Source: Chromatiales bacterium
Lineage (GTDB): Bacteria > Pseudomonadota > Gammaproteobacteria > Steroidobacterales > GCA-2729495
Length of the DNA: 64,000 nt
Assembly: GCA_024234935.1 (NCBI GenBank)
Contig: JACKNI010000004.1
Location: forward strand, 158,556-222,555
Reading direction: 5' to 3'
Shown piece by piece: positions 1 through 8,120 of this stretch. The notes under the pieces were generated by a model. That model saw only the letters and a list, made by a program, of their open reading frames with translations. It made no database searches and was not told the origin of the DNA. A program made the position numbers and the translations under genes. The first letter of the stretch is position 1, and each line of letters opens with the position of its first letter.

Positions 1-72
1 CAGGGTTACCAGCCAGGTGACGAAAGCCGTTACCAGGATGTGATCCGCCAGCTGATCCGGGAGCGGACATGA
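1..72 (+). CDS. C-terminal end of an unidentified protein (partial)
   Basis: The first 24 codons read in frame from base 1 to a TGA at 70-72, ending in the peptide RQLIRERT. The stop overlaps the ATG of the next gene by four bases (ATGA), which implies an operon with translational coupling. Too little is present for identification. In genomes carrying DUF4266 and DUF3570 genes the neighbour is often a thioredoxin-like protein, so that is a reasonable guess but only from context. Confidence 0.5.
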   Translation, partial: QGYQPGDESRYQDVIRQLIRERT

Positions 73-293
73 GAATGTCGCTGGCCGCGTTCCTGATGGG
101 CGCCATGTTGCTGGCCGGATGCAGCGGGGTGGAGCCATGGGTAAAACCCTACGAGCGCGACCGGCTGGCCGATCCGGTGATGAGTTTCGACCGCGATCCG
201 GTATCTTCAAGCTATCTCGATCATGTTCATGAAGCGCGCGAATCGGCGCGCGGTGCGACCGGCAGCGCCGGTGGCGGCTGCGGGTGTAACTAG
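69..293 (+). CDS. DUF4266-type small lipoprotein
   Basis: This is a 74-residue exported lipoprotein. The N-terminus has a short hydrophobic segment ending in a lipobox, LAGC, with the lipidated Cys at residue 18. The mature part has the PWVKPYERDRLADPVM signature of DUF4266 proteins and ends in a Gly/Cys-rich tail (GGGCGCN). It overlaps the upstream gene by four bases, and its TAG directly abuts the ATG of the DUF3570 gene, so the three are almost certainly cotranscribed. DUF4266 and DUF3570 genes usually occur together with an ApbE flavin transferase, and one lies downstream here at 5692. The biochemical role is unknown. Confidence 0.8.
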   Translation: MRMSLAAFLMGAMLLAGCSGVEPWVKPYERDRLADPVMSFDRDPVSSSYLDHVHEARESARGATGSAGGGCGCN

Positions 294-1418
294 ATGATGT
301 GGCGCACCGGCATGCTGCTGATACTTTCCGCGGGCGCGGCGTTTGCCGGTGTGCTGCCCGAGGAGCGCGCCGATGCGCTCTATCACTATTACGACGGTGG
401 CGGCGTGGAGATCGACGGGCCATCGCTCCTGGTGCGAAAGTCCGTCAACGAGAAGGTGTCCGTATCGGCCAGCTACTATGTGGACAGCATCAGCAGCGCA
501 TCGATCGACGTTCTTACCACCGCCAGCAAGTATTCAGAAGAGCGCACCCAATGGGGGCTCGGTGTCGATTACCTGCATGAAGACACCACGCTGAGTGTGG
601 GTTTCAGTAACAGTGACGAGAACGACTACAGTGCCGATACGCTGAACCTTTCGATCAGCCAGGACATCTTCAACGGCCTGACTACCATCACCCTGGGTTA
701 TGGCAGCGGCTCCGATGATGTCAGCAAGCGCGGCGATCCGGTATTCGCCGGCCAGATCAAGCGGCATGCCTACCGGGCGGGTATCACCCAGGTACTGACC
801 AGGAACCTGCTGATGAGTCTCAACTATGAGGCGATCGCAGACGAGGGCTATCTGAATAACCCGTATCGCCAGGTCCGGTACGTCGATATCAACGAGGCCA
901 GCGGATATGGCTGGCAGGGCGAGGTCTATCCACGGACCCGCGCCAGCAATGCCGTGGCGATCCGTGCCCGCTATCACCTGCCATACCGGGCTGCCGTGTC
1001 GGGCGGGTACCGCTTCTTCACGGACGACTGGGGTATAGACGCGCATACGGTCGATATCGGCTACGTGCAGCCCTGGCGTGACCGGTGGATGGTTGATGTC
1101 CGTTACCGCTTCTACAGCCAGAACGCCGCGGACTTCTATTCAGACCTGTTTCCCTATGCCGATGCGCAGAACTACATGGGCCGCGACAAGGAGCTGAGCA
1201 AGTTCCAGAGCTACGGTCCGCACATCGGCCTGAGCTATACCTGGCTCGACAGGGCGGGCGACCGCCCGCTGCGCAGTACGGTGAATCTGTTTTTCGATCA
1301 CTACACCTACAGCTATGACGATTTCCGCGATGTCAGCAGCGGTGGTGCGGTCGGTGCCGAGCCACTTTATGAGTTCGACGCCAACGTCCTGCAGTTCTTC
1401 GTTTCGCTCTGGTTCTAG
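294..1418 (+). CDS. DUF3570 outer-membrane protein
   Basis: This 374-residue protein has an N-terminal signal peptide (cleavage probably after AAFAG, around residue 19). It then has alternating aromatic/polar strands typical of an outer-membrane beta barrel, and ends in Phe (SLWF), the usual barrel-insertion signature. Sequence features such as LYHYYDGGGVEIDGPSLLVRKS near the N-terminus match the DUF3570 family. It starts immediately after the stop of the DUF4266 lipoprotein gene. The family is generally found with DUF4266 and ApbE, suggesting a surface structure connected with extracytoplasmic flavin or redox chemistry. That link is inferred from context only. Confidence 0.8.
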   Translation: MMWRTGMLLILSAGAAFAGVLPEERADALYHYYDGGGVEIDGPSLLVRKSVNEKVSVSASYYVDSISSASIDVLTTASKYSEERTQWGLGVDYLHEDTTLSVGFSNSDENDYSADTLNLSISQDIFNGLTTITLGYGSGSDDVSKRGDPVFAGQIKRHAYRAGITQVLTRNLLMSLNYEAIADEGYLNNPYRQVRYVDINEASGYGWQGEVYPRTRASNAVAIRARYHLPYRAAVSGGYRFFTDDWGIDAHTVDIGYVQPWRDRWMVDVRYRFYSQNAADFYSDLFPYADAQNYMGRDKELSKFQSYGPHIGLSYTWLDRAGDRPLRSTVNLFFDHYTYSYDDFRDVSSGGAVGAEPLYEFDANVLQFFVSLWF

Positions 1419-1502
1419 CGCGTCCGAGACGGCTCCTTGTCCATGGTCTGACCGGCTGTGGTTTTGGGGTTCGCGGCATATTCGGGTACGGTGTGCCTGA
1501 AT

Positions 1503-3722
1503 ATGGCCAAGCTGATCATGGTTTCCAATCGGCTGCCCGTGGTGTTCGCTGCCGACGGCACGGTGACGCGAACAGCTGGCGGTCTGGTGTCCGCCCTTCG
1601 GGGCGCAGACCCGGACTGCGAGCAGGTCTGGGCAGGCTGGACCGGTGCTGCCGCAGAAGACCTGGAAGACCCGGAAGCAGTGCGAGCCAGTGCGCGCCGC
1701 GAAGGCTTCGTCCCCGTATTCCTGAACAGGGATGATGTCGCCGGCTTCTACGAGGGCTATGCCAATGCCACCCTGTGGCCGCTGCTGCACTACATGGTCG
1801 AGCGGGCCACATTCTCGAAAGACTGGTGGAACGCCTACCAGCGAGTCAACCGCAAGTTTGCCGACGCGATACTGGAAGTCGCCGACGAGGGTGACCTGGT
1901 CTGGATTCACGACTACCACCTGTTTCTGCTTCCGGCGATGCTTCGGGGCCAGCAGAAGGGCCTGCGCATCGGTTTCTTCCTGCACACGCCGTTCTGCACC
2001 AGCGAGATCTTTCGTGTGCTGCCCGACCGGGTGGCGTTGCTCGAGGGCGTCCTCGGTGCGGATGTGATCGGTTTCCATACCTATAACTACCTCCGCCACT
2101 TCCGCTCATCGCTGCTGCGGGTGATCGGCCTCGAGACCGAGACCGAAGGCATGTGGCACAACGGCCGGGAGATCCGCCTGGGCGTCTATCCGATCGGCCA
2201 CGATCACGCCGGTTTTGACCGTGCCATGCGCCGCATCGACTTTCCGGAAATCCTGGCCCGACACCGGGCGGATCTCGGTGGCAAGCGTCTGATCCTCAAT
2301 GTGGAGCGCCTCGACTACACAAAGGGATTGCCGGAAAAGCTGGCGGCCATGCGCAAGTTCCTTGAGCAGAACCCCGACAAGCGCGCCGACGTCCTCTTCG
2401 TACTCGTCGCCGTGCCGTCCCGTCGGGGTGTGCAGGAGTACGACGCACTGACAGAGCAGGTCCAGCGCGAGGTCGGGGCAATAAACGGCGAGTTCGGCAG
2501 GATGGGCCATGCCCCGGTCCAGCTCCTCCACAGGAGTTTTCCGGTTGTGGACCTTGCTGCCTTCTATGCGCTTGCCGAGGTGTGCCTGGTAACCCCGTTG
2601 CGGGACGGCATGAATCTCGTCGCCAAGGAGTTCGTGGACTGTCAGCACGAGGATCTGGCAGTCCGGCCGGGGGTCCTGATCCTGAGCGAATTTGCGGGCG
2701 CTGCACAGGAGCTGTCGCATGCCTTGCAGGTGAACCCCCACGATGTCGACGGCGTGGTGGCCGCCATAGGCCGGGCGCTGGACATGCCCGACGACGAGCG
2801 TCGCCTGCGCATCGGCATGATGCAGGAGCGTCTGCGGAAGCAGGATTGCAGCGTCTGGGCGCGCCGGTTCCTGCGTGAGCTTGGCGAGGTGCCCGCGCGG
2901 AACGAACGTGTGCCGGTCATGGAGTTGAAACCACTGGCGGCAATGCTGGCGGCCCAGGTGCACGCCGGACAAAAGCTGGGCCTGTTCCTCGATTATGACG
3001 GTACGCTTCGGGGCTTCGTCGATATTCCCGATGATGCCGTGCCGGATGCAGAGCTACGGCCCCTGCTGGCCGACCTCGCCAGCAGCGACCGCGTGTCCGT
3101 TACCGTTGTCAGCGGCCGGACACCGGGTTTTCTCGAGCAGCATCTCGGTGGGCTTGGCGTTACGCTCGTTGCCGAGCATGGCTATCAGTGGCTGGATGGT
3201 GGCAGCGGTGAGTGGGCGCTGTTCAATGCCGTGAGCAATGAGTGGAAGAGTGCGGTCCGCGACCACCTCGAGCAGGCCTCGCTGCTGACGCCCGGCACGC
3301 ACGTCGAGGAAAAGCAATCTGCCCTCGTCTGGCACTATCGCCAGGCCGATCCCGAGTTCGGGCTCTGGCGGGCGAGGGGACTGATGCACGAGCTGACGGC
3401 TCTGGCTGCCAATTTGCCGGTGGTCGTCCACCATGGCCAGAAGATCGTCGAAGTCTCGAGCCTCCTGGTCAGCAAGGGCGCGGCAGTCCGGTTTCTCATC
3501 AGGCACCAGGGTTGTGATATCGCCCTGGTGGCGGGTGACGATGCAACGGACGAGACAATGATTGCCCTGGAGCCAGACGGTGTCGAATTCATCTCGGTAC
3601 GTGTTGGCAAGGGTTCGACTCGGGCGCGCTACCGGACCGACCTCACCGGCTTGCGCATGCTCCTCACGGAGCTCCGCAGCGCACTGAATTCAGGAACTGG
3701 ACCCGAAGAGGTGAGTACATGA
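1503..3722 (+). CDS. bifunctional trehalose-6-phosphate synthase/phosphatase
   Basis: This is a fusion of two cytoplasmic trehalose biosynthesis enzymes in 739 residues. Residues about 1-465 are a GT20 trehalose-6-phosphate synthase, starting MAKLIMVSNRLPVV and containing the family GGLVSAL motif, WIHDYHL and the PLRDGMNLVAKEF nucleotide-sugar region. Residues about 490-739 are a HAD-type trehalose-6-phosphate phosphatase with motif I DYDGT (nucleophile D497, acid/base D499) and a late GDDATDE motif. The fusion should convert nucleotide-glucose plus glucose-6-phosphate to trehalose. I chose the ATG at 1503 because the family begins there; an in-frame ATG at 1458 would add 15 unrelated residues. 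The stop overlaps the next gene's ATG (ATGA). Confidence 0.92.
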   Translation: MAKLIMVSNRLPVVFAADGTVTRTAGGLVSALRGADPDCEQVWAGWTGAAAEDLEDPEAVRASARREGFVPVFLNRDDVAGFYEGYANATLWPLLHYMVERATFSKDWWNAYQRVNRKFADAILEVADEGDLVWIHDYHLFLLPAMLRGQQKGLRIGFFLHTPFCTSEIFRVLPDRVALLEGVLGADVIGFHTYNYLRHFRSSLLRVIGLETETEGMWHNGREIRLGVYPIGHDHAGFDRAMRRIDFPEILARHRADLGGKRLILNVERLDYTKGLPEKLAAMRKFLEQNPDKRADVLFVLVAVPSRRGVQEYDALTEQVQREVGAINGEFGRMGHAPVQLLHRSFPVVDLAAFYALAEVCLVTPLRDGMNLVAKEFVDCQHEDLAVRPGVLILSEFAGAAQELSHALQVNPHDVDGVVAAIGRALDMPDDERRLRIGMMQERLRKQDCSVWARRFLRELGEVPARNERVPVMELKPLAAMLAAQVHAGQKLGLFLDYDGTLRGFVDIPDDAVPDAELRPLLADLASSDRVSVTVVSGRTPGFLEQHLGGLGVTLVAEHGYQWLDGGSGEWALFNAVSNEWKSAVRDHLEQASLLTPGTHVEEKQSALVWHYRQADPEFGLWRARGLMHELTALAANLPVVVHHGQKIVEVSSLLVSKGAAVRFLIRHQGCDIALVAGDDATDETMIALEPDGVEFISVRVGKGSTRARYRTDLTGLRMLLTELRSALNSGTGPEEVST

Positions 3723-5557
3723 CCATCGACCCGGCCCGACTCGCCGACGACTATCACCTCGGCATGATTGGCAATGGCCGCACCTGTGCGCTGATCGATG
3801 CCCGGGGGGATATCGTTTTCTGCTGCCTGCCCGACTTCGACTCGGGAACGGTGTTCGCCGCGATACTCGACGCGGACAAGGGCGGTTCGTTCCGGATCGA
3901 GATGTTGGCAGGCCGGGTTACCGGCCAGGCATTCGAGCGCAATACCAACGTCCTTGTGACGAGCTATGCCGGCGATGAGGGGGCGTTTGAGGTCGTGGAC
4001 TTCATGCCCCGCTACACGACTGATGGCCGGGCCGGTGCGGAACATGACGTGGCACCGGACGTGGTGCGGAGGATCCGGCTGGTGCACGGGAGTCCGCGGA
4101 TTCGCGTGGTCTACGACCCCAGGCTCGACTATGCCCGCGGCGAGACGCGTGTGGTTCGCCAGCCCGGATTTCTGAAGGCGATGTCCGAACGGATGGGTGA
4201 GCACGGGCTGGCCTATGAATCAGCCTATCTGTGGACAGACATGGATCACGATGCGGTGCTCTCGGGCCGCGAAACGATACTGGACCAGGATCGTTTCCTG
4301 TTCCTCAGTTATCACGACAAGGTCCAGGTTCCCGATGGCGACCTGGTCGAACTCATGCTTCAGCGCACGCGGGCCTACTGGATGCTCTGGTCGGCCCGGA
4401 CTCACCTTCCGGTGCAGTACCGGTCTGAGGTAATGCGCAGTGCGCTCGTGCTGAAGATGCTGCAGTTCGGTCCCACGGGTGCGTTCCTTGCCGCAGCAAC
4501 CACATCGCTGCCCGAAACGATCGGCGAAGAGCGCAACTGGGACTACCGTTTCTGCTGGCTACGCGACGCGTCGATGACGGTCGAGGTGCTGCAGCGGATT
4601 GGTCATCCACAGATGGCCGCACGGTTCATCGACTGGCTATTGCGGACCGTGCCAACAAAAAACGATGCCCTCCAGATCATGTACGGCTTGCGGGGTGAAA
4701 GGAACCTGACCGAGAAGGTGCTGGAGCACCTTTCCGGCTACCAGGGTTCCCGGCCCGTGCGAATTGGCAATGCGGCGTTCACCCAGGAACAGCACGATAT
4801 CTTTGGTGTGGTGATGGATGTTTTCTATCAGGACCTGACGCTGCGCCAGCGCACCCCGGAATCCCTCGACAGGGTCTGGACACGCGTCCGCTCAATCATC
4901 CGGAATGTTTCCGCAGCCTGGCAGGACGCGGATCGCGGTATCTGGGAGATTCGTGGCGAGAAGCGCCATTTCGTGTTCTCCAAGGTGCTTTGCTGGGTTG
5001 CCATCGACCGGTCCATAAAGATTGCAGAGCTTCTCGGCAAGCACACATGGGCGGACCGGATGCGGCCGCTGCTCAAGGAGGTCCACGACGACATCTGCGC
5101 CCGTGGCTGGAATGCGGAGAAGGGGGCGTTTGTACAGTCCTACGGTTCCGCCGACCTCGACGCCGCCAACCTGCTGATGGCCGAATACGGCTTTCTGGCT
5201 CCGACGGACCCGAGATTCATCGCGACCGTCGAAAGAACGCAGGAAGAACTGTGCATCGACGGACTGATGTTCCGCTACCGGAATCAGGACGACTTCGGCG
5301 TCCCCAAGAGCGCTTTCACCGTGTGCTCATTCTGGCTCGTCAAGGCGCTTGCGTCTGTCGGCCGACGCGACGAGGCGCGGACCCTGTTCGAGTCGTTGCT
5401 GCGTGCGGGAAACGCGCACGGACTCTATAGCGAGGACCTGGATTTCAGCACCCGGCGGCAGCTCGGCAACTTTCCCCAGGCCTACAGTCATCTGGCCCTG
5501 ATCGACTGCGCGCTCGAACTTTCCCGGGACGAAGACAACACTCTCATTCAGCTATAG
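3719..5557 (+). CDS. GH15 family glycoside hydrolase (glucoamylase/trehalase type)
   Basis: This 612-residue protein is full length for the bacterial GH15 family, with no signal peptide. An N-terminal beta-sandwich region (about 1-260) precedes the (alpha/alpha)6 catalytic barrel. The hallmark GEERNWDYRFCWLRDASMT segment lies near residues 264-283. Bacterial members of this type hydrolyse alpha-glucosides; several are trehalases. It is translationally coupled to the fused TPS/TPP gene by an ATGA overlap, so a role in trehalose turnover or overflow control is the best inference. Glucan hydrolysis is the alternative and cannot be excluded from sequence alone. Confidence 0.85.
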   Translation: MTIDPARLADDYHLGMIGNGRTCALIDARGDIVFCCLPDFDSGTVFAAILDADKGGSFRIEMLAGRVTGQAFERNTNVLVTSYAGDEGAFEVVDFMPRYTTDGRAGAEHDVAPDVVRRIRLVHGSPRIRVVYDPRLDYARGETRVVRQPGFLKAMSERMGEHGLAYESAYLWTDMDHDAVLSGRETILDQDRFLFLSYHDKVQVPDGDLVELMLQRTRAYWMLWSARTHLPVQYRSEVMRSALVLKMLQFGPTGAFLAAATTSLPETIGEERNWDYRFCWLRDASMTVEVLQRIGHPQMAARFIDWLLRTVPTKNDALQIMYGLRGERNLTEKVLEHLSGYQGSRPVRIGNAAFTQEQHDIFGVVMDVFYQDLTLRQRTPESLDRVWTRVRSIIRNVSAAWQDADRGIWEIRGEKRHFVFSKVLCWVAIDRSIKIAELLGKHTWADRMRPLLKEVHDDICARGWNAEKGAFVQSYGSADLDAANLLMAEYGFLAPTDPRFIATVERTQEELCIDGLMFRYRNQDDFGVPKSAFTVCSFWLVKALASVGRRDEARTLFESLLRAGNAHGLYSEDLDFSTRRQLGNFPQAYSHLALIDCALELSRDEDNTLIQL

Positions 5558-5691
5558 GCGGTTCGCCGGTCTACCTGCCGCTCGAATGGACGGCTACCTG
5601 ATGCAGTCCGCCAGTGGAGAGGGCTACCGGGAGGAGCTTTGGTTATCCTATCCTTCAATCCCTGCCCCCTGATCATAGAGGCCCTGCGCCC

Positions 5692-6681
5692 GTGTTTGCA
5701 GTCCCTGGTCCACGCGACATTTTCGGGCTTGTTGGCCTGTTCGCCGTATTTCTCCCGCTGTCGGTCAGCGCGGCATGGTTTGGCGAGCAGCAGGACAAGA
5801 TGGGTACCCGCGTCGAGATCCAGCTGTGGATGGACGACGAGCCGCAGGCCCGACAGCTCATCGCCGCCGGCATGGCCGAGTTCGACCGCATCGAAGCGGG
5901 CATGAGCACCTACCGCGAGACCTCGGAGATATCGGCGGTGAATCGCGAAGCCGCTACTGCACCGGTGGTCGTGTCGGCTGAACTGTTTGACCTCGTGCGT
6001 CGTTCGCTCGAGCTGTCCGTGCAGACCGGCGGGGCCTTCGACATCACCTACGACAGCGTCGGCTATCTCTATGACTTTCGCGCGCATGAGCGGCCGGCAG
6101 AGACTGTCATTGCGAAAAATCTTGCTGCCATCGACTACCGGCATGTCCTGCTCGATGCAGGCAAATCGACAATCCGTTTCACGCGACCGGGGACGCGCAT
6201 CAACCTGGGCGGCATCGCCAAGGGCTACGCCTGCGAGCAGGTGGTGGCGCTGCTGCGCAAGGCCGGCGTGACAAATGCGCTGGTCAATGCGGGCGGCGAT
6301 ACGCGTCTGCTGGGTGACCGGCGCGGAAAGCCCTGGGTGGTCGGCATCCGTGATCCGGACGACGGGTCGAGGTGGGTGACGCGCCTGGCGCTCGATGATG
6401 AAGCCATCTCGACCTCCGGTGACTATGAGCGTTTCTTCGAGGAAGACGGTGTCCGCTACCACCATATCCTCGACCCGAAGAGCGGCAAGCCGGTGGCTGG
6501 CGTGCGCAGCGTGACCATCGTCGGTCCTGATGCGACCCTTACCGATGGCCTTTCCACCAGCGTCTTCGTGCTGGGCGTTGAACGCGGCCTGGCCCTGATC
6601 GAGGCGACGCCCGGCTATGCGGCGGTGATCATCGACGCCGGGCGCAAGGTGCGATTTTCTTCGGCGCTTTCCGCCGACTGA
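5692..6681 (+). CDS. apbE: FAD:protein FMN transferase (ApbE-like)
   Basis: This 329-residue protein would covalently attach FMN to Thr/Ser of periplasmic redox subunits using FAD. It has a signal-peptide-like segment (FGLVGLFAVFLPLSVSAAW), the early GT(R)VE strand, the INLGGIAKGYA motif, GG(D)xR, and the DD..ISTSGDYERFF and HHILDPKSGKP segments that form the FAD and metal site. I prefer the GTG at 5692, preceded by AGAGG about ten bases upstream, over the GTG at 5614, which has no ribosome site. It is separated from the DUF4266/DUF3570 genes by the trehalose pair, an unusual arrangement because these genes are normally adjacent. Confidence 0.88.
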   Translation: MFAVPGPRDIFGLVGLFAVFLPLSVSAAWFGEQQDKMGTRVEIQLWMDDEPQARQLIAAGMAEFDRIEAGMSTYRETSEISAVNREAATAPVVVSAELFDLVRRSLELSVQTGGAFDITYDSVGYLYDFRAHERPAETVIAKNLAAIDYRHVLLDAGKSTIRFTRPGTRINLGGIAKGYACEQVVALLRKAGVTNALVNAGGDTRLLGDRRGKPWVVGIRDPDDGSRWVTRLALDDEAISTSGDYERFFEEDGVRYHHILDPKSGKPVAGVRSVTIVGPDATLTDGLSTSVFVLGVERGLALIEATPGYAAVIIDAGRKVRFSSALSAD

Positions 6682-6746
6682 CCACCTGACAGGCCGGAAA
6701 AAAGGCAGGCTGGCATTTGCCCGCTGCAGTCTGCAAGAATCCGCGC

Positions 6747-8120
6747 ATGCAGTACACCATCGAAAAGGCCTGTCCCGCTGACCTTCCGGCCATCCTGGAG
6801 GTCATGCGTTTCTTCAACATGCATCATGTGCCTTCGGCGGAAATGCCGGCGCTCGATATCGATCGCTTCTTCGTCGCGAAACTCGACGGAAAGGTTGTCG
6901 GCGCAGCCGGTTATACGATGCTGTCCCCGACCGAGGGCAAGACGACGCTGCTTGGTGTCAATCCGGAGCTGTCGGGTCTCGGTATCGGCAAGGCGCTGCA
7001 AATAGCCCGCCTTGAGGCGATGTACGAGCTCGGTGCACAGACCGTGCTCACCAACGCCGATATTCCCGACACGATCGCCTGGTACAAGAAGCATTTTGGT
7101 TACCTTGAAATCGGCCGGCTGAAGAAGATCCATTCCTTCGGTCTCGAGCATGTGGATCACTGGACCACGATCCGCATGGATCTGGTGCGGTACATGGGCG
7201 AACGGGATGCTTGGGAGGCGCGCCGTGAAGCCCACATGCAGCGTTACTCGCCGCATCCGCTGTCGCCCTGGCCGCCGCTGATCATCAATGTCTGCCCGAC
7301 GGGGATGATCCCGACCCGCGCCAGCACACCGCATGTACCATTGAGCGTGGACGAGATCGTCCGCGATGCGATTGCGGTGGCAGATGCCGGCGCGCAGATG
7401 GTTCACCTGCACGCCCGTGACGAGGCAACCGGCCGGCCGACCTCCGATACCCGGTACTTCGAGCGCATCCTCACCGGCATCCGCCGCGAGCGCCCGGAAC
7501 TTGTCTGCTGCGTGACGACCAGCGGCCGCAACTGGCCGGAGTTCGAGCGACGCAGCGAAGTACTGCTGTTGAAGGGTGCGGCCAAGCCGGACATGGCCAG
7601 CCTGACGCTCGGTTCTCTGAACTTCCTCACCGGGCCGAGCAGCAACGCCATCCACACCATCGAGCGTCTGGCGATGTGCATGCGTGAAAACGACATCAAG
7701 CCCGAGCTCGAGATATTCGACAGCGGCATGATCAATCTGGCCAGGTATCTCGAGCGCCACGGCATACTCAGCGGCACGAAGTATTTCAATCTGCTGCTCG
7801 GCAACCTCAATACGGCCGCGGCAACGATCGGTGATCTCTCGCACCTGGTCGCCGCGCTGCCGGAGGATTCGGTCTGGTCTGCTGCGGGTCTTGGTTCATT
7901 CCAGTTGCCGATGAACGTTGCGGCGATTCTTGCCGGTGGCAACGTGCGTGTCGGCCTGGAGGACAACATCCACTACGACGCCGGGCGTAGTCGCCTGGCT
8001 ACCAACGTCGAACTGGTACAGCGCCTGGTACGGATCAGCCAGGAGTTCGAGCGGCCGCTGGCGACTTGTGCGCAGGTGCGCGCCATGCTCGGACTGCGTC
8101 AGCAGCTGGAAACGGCATGA
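6747..8120 (+). CDS. GNAT acetyltransferase fused to BKACE (DUF849) enzyme
   Basis: This is a 457-residue two-domain protein. Residues 1-150 are a GNAT N-acyltransferase with the acetyl-CoA loop region LSGLGIGKALQIARLEAM and a C-terminal WYKKHFGYLEIG strand. Residues about 172-450 are a beta-keto acid cleavage enzyme (BKACE/DUF849), starting PPLIINVCPTG, with the zinc ligands H220 and H222 in VHLHARD and the late VRVGLEDNI segment, so the fold and metal site look intact. BKACE enzymes condense a beta-keto acid with acetyl-CoA to give acetoacetate and a new CoA thioester. The ATG at 6747 fits the usual GNAT start; an in-frame TTG at 6717 is less likely. It overlaps the next gene by four bases (ATGA). 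Confidence 0.85.
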   Translation: MQYTIEKACPADLPAILEVMRFFNMHHVPSAEMPALDIDRFFVAKLDGKVVGAAGYTMLSPTEGKTTLLGVNPELSGLGIGKALQIARLEAMYELGAQTVLTNADIPDTIAWYKKHFGYLEIGRLKKIHSFGLEHVDHWTTIRMDLVRYMGERDAWEARREAHMQRYSPHPLSPWPPLIINVCPTGMIPTRASTPHVPLSVDEIVRDAIAVADAGAQMVHLHARDEATGRPTSDTRYFERILTGIRRERPELVCCVTTSGRNWPEFERRSEVLLLKGAAKPDMASLTLGSLNFLTGPSSNAIHTIERLAMCMRENDIKPELEIFDSGMINLARYLERHGILSGTKYFNLLLGNLNTAAATIGDLSHLVAALPEDSVWSAAGLGSFQLPMNVAAILAGGNVRVGLEDNIHYDAGRSRLATNVELVQRLVRISQEFERPLATCAQVRAMLGLRQQLETA

